A stretch of 64,000 nt of DNA from Thiodiazotropha sp040506705. GTDB taxonomy: Bacteria > Pseudomonadota > Gammaproteobacteria > Chromatiales > Chromatiaceae. Under the pieces are notes generated by a model. That model made no database searches, was not told the DNA's origin, and worked only from the letters and a program-made list of their open reading frames with translations. The DNA lies in the NCBI GenBank assembly GCA_040506705.1, contig JBEVWG010000012.1, positions 48,851 through 112,850 on the forward strand, given 5' to 3'. Position 1 is the first letter of the stretch. Each line of letters begins with the position of its first letter. A program made the position numbers and the translations under genes. This document shows positions 25,510 through 34,897 of the stretch, piece after piece.

Positions 25510-25962
25510 CTACTCCTTAAACATGAGCGAATAGGGGCCAGGGTCATCACTATGTGCAAATACGATTGCTTCTTCACGTGAAAAGCTAAGCTTTTCAGAA
25601 ATATCGAAGAACAAAGGAGGCCTAAAAGAGACAGCATGAACAACCTTATCGTGATCGGTAAACACCATTAATGTAAAACGGCCACCAAAATAGTCATTAT
25701 CATCGAACATTTTTTGGCCAACATGCTGATTGATGATTTTACCCGGAGTGCCACCTAAAAAAACATGCACCTCATCCCAGTTGAAAGTTGTTGCGTTTTC
25801 AAGCCGATAGGTCGCACCACGCGGCCCTTGTTTGGAAAATTCCGATAACTTCTCACTCACTTCAGATGAAAACAGATAGGGTCTTTCCTGGGTAGTCATA
25901 CTGTTGTCACACCCTGTCGTCAGGACAACCATTAATACGGTGATTGCTACTGATCTGAACAT
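25510..25962 (-). CDS. Small lipoprotein, candidate immunity protein
   Basis: A 150-residue protein. The N-terminus MFRSVAITVLMVVLTTGC is a lipoprotein signal with lipobox LTTGC, so the mature protein is lipid-anchored in the periplasm. I set the start at 25962 because the longer GTG start gives a poor signal peptide and AGGA lies upstream of this ATG. It follows the 1002-aa LysM gene by two bases. Close coupling to a toxin-like protein and a periplasmic location fit an immunity protein; this is inference. No known family is recognised. Confidence 0.7.
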   Translation of the reverse strand: MFRSVAITVLMVVLTTGCDNSMTTQERPYLFSSEVSEKLSEFSKQGPRGATYRLENATTFNWDEVHVFLGGTPGKIINQHVGQKMFDDNDYFGGRFTLMVFTDHDKVVHAVSFRPPLFFDISEKLSFSREEAIVFAHSDDPGPYSLMFKE

Positions 25963-25964
25963 GT

Positions 25965-28900
25965 TCAATTTGATCCTGTATCTAGCCACTCTGGAGGAGT
26001 CTGTACACCATTAATTGGTTCAAGATGTGCCTTCCCCGTTTGACCCACAGCAACTTGATCACTGTAAACAAGCTCACCTTTACCATCAATCACTACAGCC
26101 TCCCCATTCAGAATCGCATTGTAGATCAGACCCGCTAATTCCCGTGGGGTGGCTTTTGGGTTCTCCACAGCAATGCGGCGACCGAGTTCATTATTGAAGA
26201 GATCCATAGCCTCTCGATCTGCTGGATTTCCGGGAACCCCTTCATGGGCGGTTGCAAAAGACTCCGCAAATCCAACACCAAATTCTTTCGTCAGCATAGC
26301 ACTATAGAATGAATGCCTCATGGCATCATTGTGACCATCCTCGCCCCCTTTAACAAACTTACCTTTATCATCAAACTGAGAAAATTTTTGATCGGCAATC
26401 CGGTAAGCATTGATTTCCTGGTCAGTGCCTTGTGGGTTAACGATATCGTTGAATGTCTTTACCGCAAAAAAACCTTCACGATCATACAACTGCTGAATTA
26501 AATCTGTCTCAGTTCTAGTTCTATCTTCCAAGATTGGCACTTCGATATTGGTAAACGGCACTCGCTCGATAGTTAATGGCCCGACTTTTACCTCTAGCTG
26601 CCATTCAGGCAACACAGCATCGTCTGTAACTTGATACTGCTCGAGTATCTCACTCATTGGTTTACGGTCATCTATCTGATCTGTACCAGCAGGCGCGTTT
26701 CCTGCTTCAACCTCAGCGCCAGGTAGAGAGGCGTCGTTTGCTGAACCGGTAGAACTTGATGAGCTGTCACTGTTTGTTGGCGTTGAAGTTGAATCGGTCA
26801 TCGATGTTGAACCCGATCCCGATAAACTGCCTGAACCGGCTGGAAGTGATGTAGAGCTACTTTCCGTTGAAGAACCTGATCCTGGTGTCGATGTTGAAGT
26901 GTTGGCTGGTAACTCCTGTGTTTCCACCTCGGCAACCTTAATCGGCCCTTTTTCAGTTCCTGGCAGGTAAACAGTGTCACCGGCAAAGATTAATTCGGGT
27001 GCTATCAGATGCTCGTTATTAAGTTCAACCATCTCTTCAAAGGAGACATTGTGCTGCTGGGCTAAATCCCAGAGGTTATCCCCATCTTTGACTGTCAGCT
27101 GATCATATCGTTGATATTCCAGGGTTGGATTGGTTCGGCCCGTCTCGTCCATCGCGCCACTACCGCTGTCGTGTGATCTTATATAACCGGCGTACACATA
27201 GCCTGAAACAGGTTGGTCGTTTACGTCAGTTCCCTCCACAGGTACCCATTGATTACCATCAAAAGCAGTTACGGCTTCCCCTGTCTGCCTGAGGAAAGTG
27301 CCATGCTGAAAAACGGATGTTCTTTTACCCATCGGTTCATTCCTCAGGGTAAGGCCAGCTTCAGGTTCGACTACCAGGGTTTTGCCATCGTCGACAGGTT
27401 GCTTCACTGGCGCAGTCTGTTGAGGGGCAATTGTGTTGTGTTGCATGGTAGTGACGTCGTCAACACCCGCCTCTACGATAACGGTTACTTCCAGTTCATT
27501 CCCCTCACCAAACTTGAACTTGAAGCCACCCTGGGTTGCAAGTCCACTGCGCTCAATTTGCTGAAAGGTAGTTTTCAGTTCCACTCCTGCAGCGCTTGCG
27601 GCAGCAGTGACATCACCATTTGCCAACATGCTCAAAGCTGGACCAGCCTGCTCCGGGTTATTGATTTCAAAATTGGCTACCGTTTTGTTGCTATCACCAC
27701 GGGAAGCATCCAACACACCTTGAGTGCGCCATTCAGCAGAGGTTTCAACACTGATTCGATCAGGTGCACCAAAACCATCGCCTGTCACAAGGTCATACTC
27801 TGGTACTACTCGACCACCAACCGGGCTTGTGGTGATATCTCCAGCGGGTAGATCGTAATTGGCACTCACCTCGATACGAGCAGAACCGATTTCCAATCGA
27901 TTCTGAAGCATCACACCTGCGTCAAATTGGTTAGTTGGTATCGGATCAAAGGCAAGCTTTTCTTTTGCAGAGGCACGAACATCACCCGACACGGTATAGG
28001 TTAATTCTCCCGGTTTTCCATCCTCAGGTAACTCAACCCTTCGCGTGACTTCTATTCGTGGATCCAGACGCCCTTCACCTTGAACCTGAAAAGGCAGAAA
28101 TAGCTGTGGCGCCTGTAACTCCAACGCAGCGCGGCCCCTGACACCCAGGGTAGTTTCATAAGCTGATATGTGGCCTTGTAAAAAAGCCATATCCTCTCCT
28201 GACAGGCCCACGGCAGCAGTTGTAACCACACCGGGAGAACCGCTCTCCGTAAGCGGATTTGCAACAGGATTTGCACCAGCGCCGGAGAGTACACCTGCGG
28301 CACCGGAAAGATCTGATGCAACGTCGGCAACAGCCAGGCGTTGCAGCAGCGTTGTAGCTTGAATAGCTTCATCACGATTTGCAAAGGTCATTTCAACCCT
28401 ATCAGCAGTTTGCAGACCCTCCTCAAACTTCAATGGAACATAAGGTATAGATACTTTTTGGGTAAAAGCTGCAAGAGACTCTTTATCCAGACTCACTCTG
28501 TATTCAGCATCTGCCCCTTCACCCAACTGGGTTACTTCAATATCACCACCCAGCTGACCTTTTAAACCAATTTGTATGTTTCCTTTGACTTCAGCGGTCA
28601 CCCGCATATAGAGCTTGTCGCCATCGCTGTTTAGCTTATCGAAAGCTTCGTCGACCTGAACTGTTTTGACACCATCAGTTGCGGCCGCCAAAGTATCATC
28701 AACAATCTTATCCGCTTTGTCTGTAACTGAAGATGAAACCTCTTCAAGACGCTGAGTGCCGTAACCTGTCTCCTGACGTGTAGCATCACCACCATGCCTG
28801 CTGTTATCTCCGAGTGCGCGATCCAGCGCGGAAGGCAAAGATTTCAACCGCTCTTCAGTTGTCATCTCATCTGATTTTGAACTGTGAGATTCTGCAGCAG

Positions 28901-28973
28901 GTGAATTATCACTACTTGACTTATTACTACTTGTGCTTGAACTATTTTTGGAATTGGAAACACTATCGACCAT
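25965..28973 (-). CDS. Large LysM protein with toxin-like C-terminal domain
   Basis: A 1002-residue protein with no signal peptide. Order: Ser-rich start (1-45); unrecognised middle with beta-rich segments (about 75-530); SH3-like part (about 540-610); LysM (about 625-672, DGDNLWDLAQQH); Ser/Thr/Gly-rich linker (690-760); C-terminal domain (about 855-975). That last domain has HNDAMRHSFYSAML, TAHEG and MDLFNNELGRRI, a pattern I associate with DUF6973-like domains seen at the C-termini of polymorphic toxins. LysM suggests peptidoglycan binding. A lipoprotein gene follows at two bases. A toxin/immunity pair is the preferred reading; a cell-wall enzyme is the alternative. Confidence 0.8.
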   Translation of the reverse strand: MVDSVSNSKNSSSTSSNKSSSDNSPAAESHSSKSDEMTTEERLKSLPSALDRALGDNSRHGGDATRQETGYGTQRLEEVSSSVTDKADKIVDDTLAAATDGVKTVQVDEAFDKLNSDGDKLYMRVTAEVKGNIQIGLKGQLGGDIEVTQLGEGADAEYRVSLDKESLAAFTQKVSIPYVPLKFEEGLQTADRVEMTFANRDEAIQATTLLQRLAVADVASDLSGAAGVLSGAGANPVANPLTESGSPGVVTTAAVGLSGEDMAFLQGHISAYETTLGVRGRAALELQAPQLFLPFQVQGEGRLDPRIEVTRRVELPEDGKPGELTYTVSGDVRASAKEKLAFDPIPTNQFDAGVMLQNRLEIGSARIEVSANYDLPAGDITTSPVGGRVVPEYDLVTGDGFGAPDRISVETSAEWRTQGVLDASRGDSNKTVANFEINNPEQAGPALSMLANGDVTAAASAAGVELKTTFQQIERSGLATQGGFKFKFGEGNELEVTVIVEAGVDDVTTMQHNTIAPQQTAPVKQPVDDGKTLVVEPEAGLTLRNEPMGKRTSVFQHGTFLRQTGEAVTAFDGNQWVPVEGTDVNDQPVSGYVYAGYIRSHDSGSGAMDETGRTNPTLEYQRYDQLTVKDGDNLWDLAQQHNVSFEEMVELNNEHLIAPELIFAGDTVYLPGTEKGPIKVAEVETQELPANTSTSTPGSGSSTESSSTSLPAGSGSLSGSGSTSMTDSTSTPTNSDSSSSSTGSANDASLPGAEVEAGNAPAGTDQIDDRKPMSEILEQYQVTDDAVLPEWQLEVKVGPLTIERVPFTNIEVPILEDRTRTETDLIQQLYDREGFFAVKTFNDIVNPQGTDQEINAYRIADQKFSQFDDKGKFVKGGEDGHNDAMRHSFYSAMLTKEFGVGFAESFATAHEGVPGNPADREAMDLFNNELGRRIAVENPKATPRELAGLIYNAILNGEAVVIDGKGELVYSDQVAVGQTGKAHLEPINGVQTPPEWLDTGSN

Positions 28974-29344
28974 GACAATACCACTCCAGAAAGAGATAGG
29001 TGATTTGATATGGTTGAAGGGTACAGGTGGTTACCTATTGCTGTAATACGAAATAACCCTAGCTTGCAGAATATTTCATCTAAGCCGAACAGCAATGTCA
29101 TTAATCTATAATATTCTTGTCATAATACCAGCGAACCGGAAGAGACAACTTTTGATTCAGAGGTGTAGTTACAGATCTGAATGTTGCTGATGTCCAACAA
29201 GGTAACATTCAAATCTATCAGTACAGACGACACGGCACCGTAATATTTTTACCATATTAAAGTGCCGTTTTATGATGAGAATACGCTGATCAATATTGTG
29301 ATAATCGATGAGTCACAAAATTTATATCGACAGACCAGTTCTGA
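28974..29344. other. Intergenic region upstream of the LysM gene
   Basis: A 371-bp AT-rich non-coding stretch. It should contain the LysM-gene promoter and holds the second copy of the 36-bp direct repeat (29122..29157). Beyond that repeat the sequence no longer resembles the 105-aa gene. I see no tRNA, integrase remnant or terminator with a T run. Confidence 0.5.
29122..29157 (+). repeat. Direct repeat, copy 2
   Basis: Matches 25411..25446 in 34 of 36 bases. In the frame of the 105-aa gene it still reads NTSEPEETTFD and runs on for three codons to TAG, one change being silent. It is not preceded by the rest of that gene. Copies are 3,711 bp apart in direct orientation and bracket two minus-strand genes. 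Confidence 0.85.
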
Positions 29345-29518
29345 TTAAAAATATTTTCCAAACTTTTTAAATCTGGAACTTTCACCATGCTTGCGATTGA
29401 AAGATTCAAGCTCTTGTTTGGTGTGAGTACGAAATTTATGTTTTTTATGACTCGTACAGATCGCTTCTTCCCAATTTTGAACAAATAACATAGCTTTAGC
29501 GTCCATAAAATGCAGCAT
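29345..29518 (-). CDS. Small basic protein, 57 aa
   Basis: An ORF starting MLHFMDAKAMLFVQNWEEAI and ending in a lysine/arginine-rich tail. CAGGGAG lies six bases before the ATG, a near-ideal ribosome binding site, which makes it more convincing than the 64-codon ORF in another frame of the same strand (29290..29484). No family recognised. High lysine and histidine content would suit a nucleic-acid contact, which is a guess. Confidence 0.45.
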   Translation of the reverse strand: MLHFMDAKAMLFVQNWEEAICTSHKKHKFRTHTKQELESFNRKHGESSRFKKFGKYF

Positions 29519-29896
29519 AGTCACTCCCTGAGATAGATTTTAAGTTAAAACCTTAAGCAACATCTGAATTTGATAGGGACGACATTTTGCAGCAAAAACA
29601 GATCAAATCATGGCATAGATAAGAGATGATATGAACCGCAATTGTGAAGTGCAGAATAGCGTTAATACTACAACAAGATGTCAATCCATGACTTGTTCAG
29701 AGGTTTCTTAATCAATTGAAACAGATAGGCAACTTCGATAAGTGACTGGTAAACTTTTCTCAAAAAATTCAGATCGCATTTATCAAAGAGATGACTACCG
29801 ATTGTACAAGGAAGAGTATAGACCCTGATGACACTTAACTATTGATTTTATGTATTTTTTTAATAGCCACTGTTTATTAAAATAGTCAATAGTTTC
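29519..29896. other. AT-rich intergenic region with a degenerate dispersed-repeat copy
   Basis: A 378-bp region without a supported gene. The part 29638..29710 resembles the 3' half of the dispersed repeat found at 30535, 35941 and 54501: CAAGATGTC, then TGACTTGTTCAGAGGTTTCT compares with CAAGATGTCGG, GATTTGTTCATAGGTTCCT in the 54501 copy. The remainder is AT-rich. Confidence 0.5.
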
Positions 29897-30460
29897 CTAT
29901 AATTTCTGGGGGTGTTCGAAAACAGTTAGTGCTGCTTTATTACCGCTTTCCCTTGCGATATCTGCGGCTGTCAAATCCTGGGAGTTCTTTCTGCTCATAT
30001 CTGCACCATGTTCTAACAGCTTTTCGATAATCGCAGGATTATGGTTATATCGCGCGGCTATCATTAGTGCGTCTTCGTTATTATTAACCAACTGGCTGAT
30101 ATCTGCACCCAGTTCAATAAGCTTATCGATTACCTCTGGGGTTGAACTATACCCCGCCGCCCCGGTTAAAGGCGTACCCATAAAAATTCCGTCAGCTTCA
30201 TTGATCTCAGCACCACGGGAAACAAGTGCCTCGATTATCTCTGGATCCCTTACGACCATAGCCGCCCACATCAACACACCGCCATTTCTATTACCTGGCT
30301 CTAACGCCTCATCAGGAACTTCATCAATAGACGCAATGGTCGCAGTCTCCCAGAAGCCTTGTGTGCTGTATTTTCTATGCGGATTTGAAACTTTGAGAAA
30401 GACCGCAAAAAGTATAACGACAACTAAAGCGATCAATAATTTTGGATTTACGGAACTCAA
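29897..30460 (-). CDS. Membrane-anchored ankyrin-repeat protein
   Basis: A 187-residue protein. One hydrophobic segment at residues 8-24 (LLIALVVVILFAVFLKV) anchors it or exports it. Residues 55-180 hold about four ankyrin repeats (NGGVLMWAAMVVRDPEIIEAL, split; LTGAAGYSSTPEVIDKLIEL; DALMIAARYNHNPAIIEKLL; LTAADIARESGNK). Ankyrin repeats bind other proteins. It lies beside the LysM/toxin-like unit, and ankyrin proteins are known as immunity or adaptor proteins for some effectors, but no direct link is visible. Confidence 0.88.
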   Translation of the reverse strand: MSSVNPKLLIALVVVILFAVFLKVSNPHRKYSTQGFWETATIASIDEVPDEALEPGNRNGGVLMWAAMVVRDPEIIEALVSRGAEINEADGIFMGTPLTGAAGYSSTPEVIDKLIELGADISQLVNNNEDALMIAARYNHNPAIIEKLLEHGADMSRKNSQDLTAADIARESGNKAALTVFEHPQKL

Positions 30461-30534
30461 ACTACTTCCCTATATTCTACTTCAGACTTAAGTCACATCA
30501 GGAAAAACACTCATCCAAGCAGATTATCTTACAA

Positions 30535-30610
30535 AATGAGTCGATTCAAGGCGAGGATCGCACGTAAATGCCCAGCTATTGCGAAGATCCGCAACGCAGA
30601 AACAGCACAT
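30535..30610 (+). repeat. Dispersed intergenic repeat, copy C
   Basis: Shares the core CCCAGCTATTGCGAAGAT and flanks (GTCGATTCAAGGCGAGGATCG, split) with copies at 35941..36025 and 54501..54620. It sits between an ankyrin gene and an unknown gene. Confidence 0.7.
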
Positions 30611-30611
30611 T

Positions 30612-31655
30612 CTATAAAGTATTTGCTTCAACCATTGACTTGATCGCTGCAGGAGCCTCCCAGGGTTGATTCTGATAACAATCCAACAGCCTGACTGCCA
30701 ACTCAGGCCAGTGTTTCTTGCCGTCTTCCACAACCTGGCACAAAGGTTTCCAGTCATCATGAAGATGCCAGGCTTCATAGGCAGCAATCAGTTGAGGAAA
30801 TATTGATTTCCGCATTCCAGTCAAACCACCCATATAGAAGTGTAGAGATGCTTCATCTTGTTGTGCTATCAGGTGGGGTAGAGTCACCTCACAATCCGCC
30901 CAATGATCTCTTACTGCTCTGGCCATGAGCTCAGCCGGTGAATGCCCTAGGTCGATAACCATCTCATTCCATTTTTCACCAAGCGCTTTACCGGCAAGAT
31001 ATTCACCCTGCTCATGCAGCAGAACAGCATCCAACTCTTTTTCAACCATATGATCCAGAGAGGTCTCCAGTTGCTGTTCAAAGTCATAGTGGGAGAATGC
31101 GCGGCCCATTGCATTATCAGCTCGCTGCCAACGCCAATTTTCAAATTTTTCCCAAAGCAAGCGTCGAAAAGATTCCCGCCTGATATAGATCCGCCCGCCC
31201 TGATTCATTGCAGCGGGGGCGGTAAGATCTCTGGCCAGTTCACGTCCCGACACCCACACTGAAATCCCCTCTGGCTGTTCCAGCCGTTCAAGGTGCCCGA
31301 GAAAGAAAAGGGGTTTGTTTTTTACACCATAGCCTGCGCTGTAGACCAGCCCCAATGGCTCAAGAGCATGGTTAATCGTCTCCACATCGAATGGATCGTA
31401 GTCCTCGCCATCAAGGGGCAGCGTTGCAAACTCGTCGTCAACCAGGGATTCCCAAAGTGCCTCACGAGCTGTCAGCCAATCACCAACGGATTCATTGGTC
31501 AATGATGCCTGGTAGTCGAGACCGTTTTCCCAACGGTAGTATTCACGCATCTTCAACAGATAGGTACAGAGTCCATAATCAGCCCCGTGACGGGCGTCTG
31601 AGATATGGCAATTCCGTTGAACCGCACAGCAGAGTTGTCTAAGCGTACCTTTCAT
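30612..31655 (-). CDS. Conserved uncharacterised protein, 347 aa
   Basis: A soluble protein with cysteines and histidines in the first 30 residues (LRQLCCAVQRNCHISDARHG), a tryptophan-rich middle (WEKFENWRWQRADNAMGRAF) and a histidine-containing helix (HYDFEQQLETSLDHMVEKELDAVLLHEQGE, split) that could hold metal. It resembles proteins that some pipelines label the Sfum_1244 family, which is tentative. It stands alone between the ankyrin gene and truD. No function can be given. Confidence 0.75.
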   Translation of the reverse strand: MKGTLRQLCCAVQRNCHISDARHGADYGLCTYLLKMREYYRWENGLDYQASLTNESVGDWLTAREALWESLVDDEFATLPLDGEDYDPFDVETINHALEPLGLVYSAGYGVKNKPLFFLGHLERLEQPEGISVWVSGRELARDLTAPAAMNQGGRIYIRRESFRRLLWEKFENWRWQRADNAMGRAFSHYDFEQQLETSLDHMVEKELDAVLLHEQGEYLAGKALGEKWNEMVIDLGHSPAELMARAVRDHWADCEVTLPHLIAQQDEASLHFYMGGLTGMRKSIFPQLIAAYEAWHLHDDWKPLCQVVEDGKKHWPELAVRLLDCYQNQPWEAPAAIKSMVEANTL

Positions 31656-31760
31656 TATTGGGTCTATTTTTCCGCCAGGTGAGCGTTGATCACTTATTCA
31701 GAGCCTGCTTTTAATCCTATCCTGAAGAATCTCTTTTACCACCCCTATTCTTCAGGGTAA

Positions 31761-32819
31761 TCAAATATCAGAATCAGCCGTATAGTCAATCAATTCACGC
31801 AGTAACGCAGTTGCAAAGCAGCCGGCAGGCAGGAAAAATTCCAGCGCCAGGCTCCCATCCTGTAGAAATTGCCAAGTCAGGTCTTTCAAGCTGATTCGCA
31901 ATGACCTGCGCTCTTGCTCCAGCCCGACATGCTCCAGGCCATTTCGCCATAGCTCGAATGGCTCTAATACCCTCGCCTCCAAATCACCGGCATCCTCATT
32001 GACTAGATTCAGCCCCCTTCCCCATAGAGGCCCAGTAGGATGGATGTCCAACTCTCGACAGCGCTGGGCCAGGATCTCATCCTCCTCTTCGTGGCAGGAA
32101 AACCCTCCTCGACTGCCATCGAGTTTGAAATAGTCTCCAGGCAAGGGGATATTCCAGATACCCTGCTCGATCCGCTCTGCCAGAACCTGATTGAAAAGCT
32201 GTGAACGTGCTGCCGATATCACCAGGCCGCGCAATGATCTGCTCATTCGAGGTCTAGCGGGTGAAAACAGGAGGTCAGCCTGGCCTAGGTTGTTGTAACC
32301 ATGACCAAAGCGCTGTTCACCAAAATAGTTTGGCATCCCCGATGTTTTGAGTTGTGTCAGACGCTTTTCCAGTAGCGTCTGATCTGCACTTAACTCTCTA
32401 ATACGCAGTGTGAAACGGTTACCTCGCAGGCTTCCTCTACGTAATTTTCGTCTGTGTTTATGTACTGCCAATACCTGAATCAGTTCATCTTCCAGCTTGC
32501 TCCATTCAGGTTCAGGGCGTCCTGCCATACCAAGAGAGAACCATTGGGTGGTAACAGCATGTCGATCTTTCAACCCCGCGAAACCGACATCCTTTACCGG
32601 GATACCCGCCAGTTTTGCCAGCTGCCCGGCAAGCCATTGGGTATTGGTCTTGCGTTTCCTGATCTGCACCAGCAGGTGCTCACCCTCATCATCCGGCGAG
32701 AAGCCAACTATTTCGTCGACTTGAAAATCTTCTGGAGTGGAACGAATCACCCCGGTTCCAGCCACGCCACCATGGGCATGAGGCATCTGCTCAATAGGCT
32801 GCCAGGGTTTGTCAGTCAA
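31761..32819 (-). CDS. truD: tRNA pseudouridine(13) synthase TruD
   Basis: A 352-residue protein with the TruD signature: catalytic aspartate in GLKDRHAVTTQWFSL near residue 80, preceded by KRKTNTQWLAGQLA, and the family motif GMPNYFGEQRFG near residue 155. It converts U13 of tRNA-Glu to pseudouridine. Its 5' end overlaps ispF by eight bases, an order (ispF-truD) common in gammaproteobacteria. Confidence 0.96.
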   Translation of the reverse strand: MTDKPWQPIEQMPHAHGGVAGTGVIRSTPEDFQVDEIVGFSPDDEGEHLLVQIRKRKTNTQWLAGQLAKLAGIPVKDVGFAGLKDRHAVTTQWFSLGMAGRPEPEWSKLEDELIQVLAVHKHRRKLRRGSLRGNRFTLRIRELSADQTLLEKRLTQLKTSGMPNYFGEQRFGHGYNNLGQADLLFSPARPRMSRSLRGLVISAARSQLFNQVLAERIEQGIWNIPLPGDYFKLDGSRGGFSCHEEEDEILAQRCRELDIHPTGPLWGRGLNLVNEDAGDLEARVLEPFELWRNGLEHVGLEQERRSLRISLKDLTWQFLQDGSLALEFFLPAGCFATALLRELIDYTADSDI

Positions 32820-33294
32820 TTTCCGACTCCTTCAACAGCACTGTAGCTAAAGCGGCAATCCCTTCACCTCGACCGGTAAATCCCATACCTTCAGTTGTCG
32901 TCGCTTTGACATTCACCCGATTCAGCTTAATTTGCAGATCGGAAGCAAGAATTTCACGCATATCGTCGATATAAGTGGCTAACTTCGGTTTCTGCGCTAC
33001 GATCGTCATATCCGCATTTGCAACCATCAGGCCCATGCCGTGAAGCTGCTCTATCACCTGGCGAAGCAACTTACGACTCTCTATGCCGGCGTAAGCAGGA
33101 TCATTGTCAGGAAAATGTCGGCCAATATCACCAAGGGCAGCAGCACCTAGCAAGGCGTCGCATAAGGCGTGTATGAGCACATCCCCATCCGAATGGGCCA
33201 GCAAACCCTGATCATGGGGGACTTCGACTCCGCCGAGAATCAGACGGGATCCGGATTCGAATCGATGGGCATCATAGCCCTGGCCAATACGCAT
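32812..33294 (-). CDS. ispF: 2-C-methyl-D-erythritol 2,4-cyclodiphosphate synthase
   Basis: A 160-residue enzyme of the MEP isoprenoid pathway. The zinc ligands are in GYDAHRF at the start and HSDGDVLIHALCDALLGA; the end holds TTTEGMGFTGRGEGI. Full family length. It is normally adjacent to ispD; here an HDOD gene on the opposite strand lies between them. Confidence 0.97.
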   Translation of the reverse strand: MRIGQGYDAHRFESGSRLILGGVEVPHDQGLLAHSDGDVLIHALCDALLGAAALGDIGRHFPDNDPAYAGIESRKLLRQVIEQLHGMGLMVANADMTIVAQKPKLATYIDDMREILASDLQIKLNRVNVKATTTEGMGFTGRGEGIAALATVLLKESEID

Positions 33295-33585
33295 ACCAAT
33301 TCACCATTCAACTTAAAGTGTTACCCATTCGGGTCGCTATAATAAGGGTACTTTGAACAGATATTGAATGGTGATCCAGGATCAACAAATCCCGCATCTG
33401 CGCATCCAATATTGGTTGTAGACAGGCTACTACCCGGGATCATGAGAGGGCAGTAGAGTGTTAATCACCCGTAATATCACCAACCAGATTCGTTCATAGT
33501 TTCTTATAATTGACATTGTACGCAATGAACCAACTAAAAGCCGCCAATATTCCATACGAAACAGACCACACCGAGCACGCTTAAG

Positions 33586-34839
33586 ATGATTCAACGAGTA
33601 ACCGCTGTCACTAATGACAGGGTCAAAAAAATTGAGGCCCTGAGAAACTTACCAAAGCGGGTTTTGAAATATGTTCTATCCGAAACCCATGTTGAACATC
33701 GAAATGCCAATACCACTATTGCAGTTGAAGGTGAACCCATAGACCAGGTCTACTATCTGCTGGCGGGTGAAGTCAAAATCAACTCAAATGATAGAAAACA
33801 GGTAATCTGTCAAGCTGAGCAACCCTGTAGCTCGCTTCCTTTGGTTGAGAGGAATCCCTGTGAGGTATCTGTTGACAGCATTACAGCTGTAGATCTTCTT
33901 AGCATTCCCCAAGAGCTATATGATTCAATAAAACGCCTTCCTCCCATCGTCAACAAGCGATCAAACAACACCATCGAACTTAGTGATACCAATGGCCCTG
34001 AAGCTGAGCTCTACTGGGAGTTTCATGAATCGGTGCAAAACAACACGTTGGAACTGCCCAGCATGCCGGATATCACCATGCGCATCGCAAAGGTGATTAA
34101 TGATGGTAATTCCAATAGTGAGGATATTGCCCATGTTGTGCAGGCCGACCCCACCGTGGCAGCTCGTGTTATCAGTGTCGTCAACAGCGCAGCCTATCGG
34201 GGGAAACAGCCAATCGATAATCTGCCTGACGCAGTGACCCGTTTGGGTCGTTCGGTCACACACAATCTGGTCATCAGCTTCGCACTGGGAAAGTTGTTTC
34301 AAAGTCGTTCGAAAACTCTACAACAACGTATGGTCAAACTTTGGAAACATCTCAGCTATGTTGCTCCAATATGTCATGAGCTGGCGAACGTCACTCCAGG
34401 TCTTGCATCTGATCAGGCTCTACTATGTGGTCTGCTACATGACATTGGAGCGCTGGCCATTATCGGCGCGGCACGCAATAAGCCCGCTCTGATAGAGAAT
34501 ACTGAATTACTTGACCGTGTGCTTGAAAACCTCAAAGCAGAAGTTGGCGCTATGGTTCTGCGACAATGGGAATTTCCTGACTATTTTGTTCAATCCGCTC
34601 TGCATGCAGATGATTGGATGGAAGATATAAGTCATGAACCAGATTATGTTGATCTGGTGGTTATTGCTCAGCTTCATGCCTATATCGGAACACCAATGAT
34701 GGTGAAGCTGCCGCGACTGGATCTGGTGCCTGCCTTCCATAAATTGGCGCTCGGCAAACTTACCCCACGACATTCAATCGGTATCCTGGAAAATGCGAGG
34801 GAACAGATTCGGGAATTGAGGAATCTGCTGGCGATCTAG
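33586..34839 (+). CDS. Cyclic-nucleotide-binding-like plus HDOD domain regulator
   Basis: A 417-residue protein. Residues about 15-115 look like a cNMP-binding fold (TTIAVEGEPIDQVYYLLAGEV, split), and residues about 150-350 form an HDOD domain (ELPSMPDITMRIAKVIND, ADPTVAARVISVVNSAAYRG, LLHDIGALAI). HDOD proteins act as signalling scaffolds in motility, biofilm and stress responses, usually without phosphodiesterase activity. It interrupts ispD and ispF from the opposite strand, so it is a lineage-specific insertion. Confidence 0.88.
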   Translation: MIQRVTAVTNDRVKKIEALRNLPKRVLKYVLSETHVEHRNANTTIAVEGEPIDQVYYLLAGEVKINSNDRKQVICQAEQPCSSLPLVERNPCEVSVDSITAVDLLSIPQELYDSIKRLPPIVNKRSNNTIELSDTNGPEAELYWEFHESVQNNTLELPSMPDITMRIAKVINDGNSNSEDIAHVVQADPTVAARVISVVNSAAYRGKQPIDNLPDAVTRLGRSVTHNLVISFALGKLFQSRSKTLQQRMVKLWKHLSYVAPICHELANVTPGLASDQALLCGLLHDIGALAIIGAARNKPALIENTELLDRVLENLKAEVGAMVLRQWEFPDYFVQSALHADDWMEDISHEPDYVDLVVIAQLHAYIGTPMMVKLPRLDLVPAFHKLALGKLTPRHSIGILENAREQIRELRNLLAI

Positions 34840-34897
34840 TGTAGTTTGGTCCGAACGCGAAAAAGATTATTAACCCGGCACCTTAAGGGCACCTCTA

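Noticed and set aside
27213..27851. Plus-strand ORF of 212 codons
   Set aside because: Antisense to the LysM protein gene; composition looks random with many Cys, His and Phe.
29290..29484. Minus-strand ORF of 64 codons
   Set aside because: Overlaps in another frame the 57-codon ORF that has a much better ribosome binding site.
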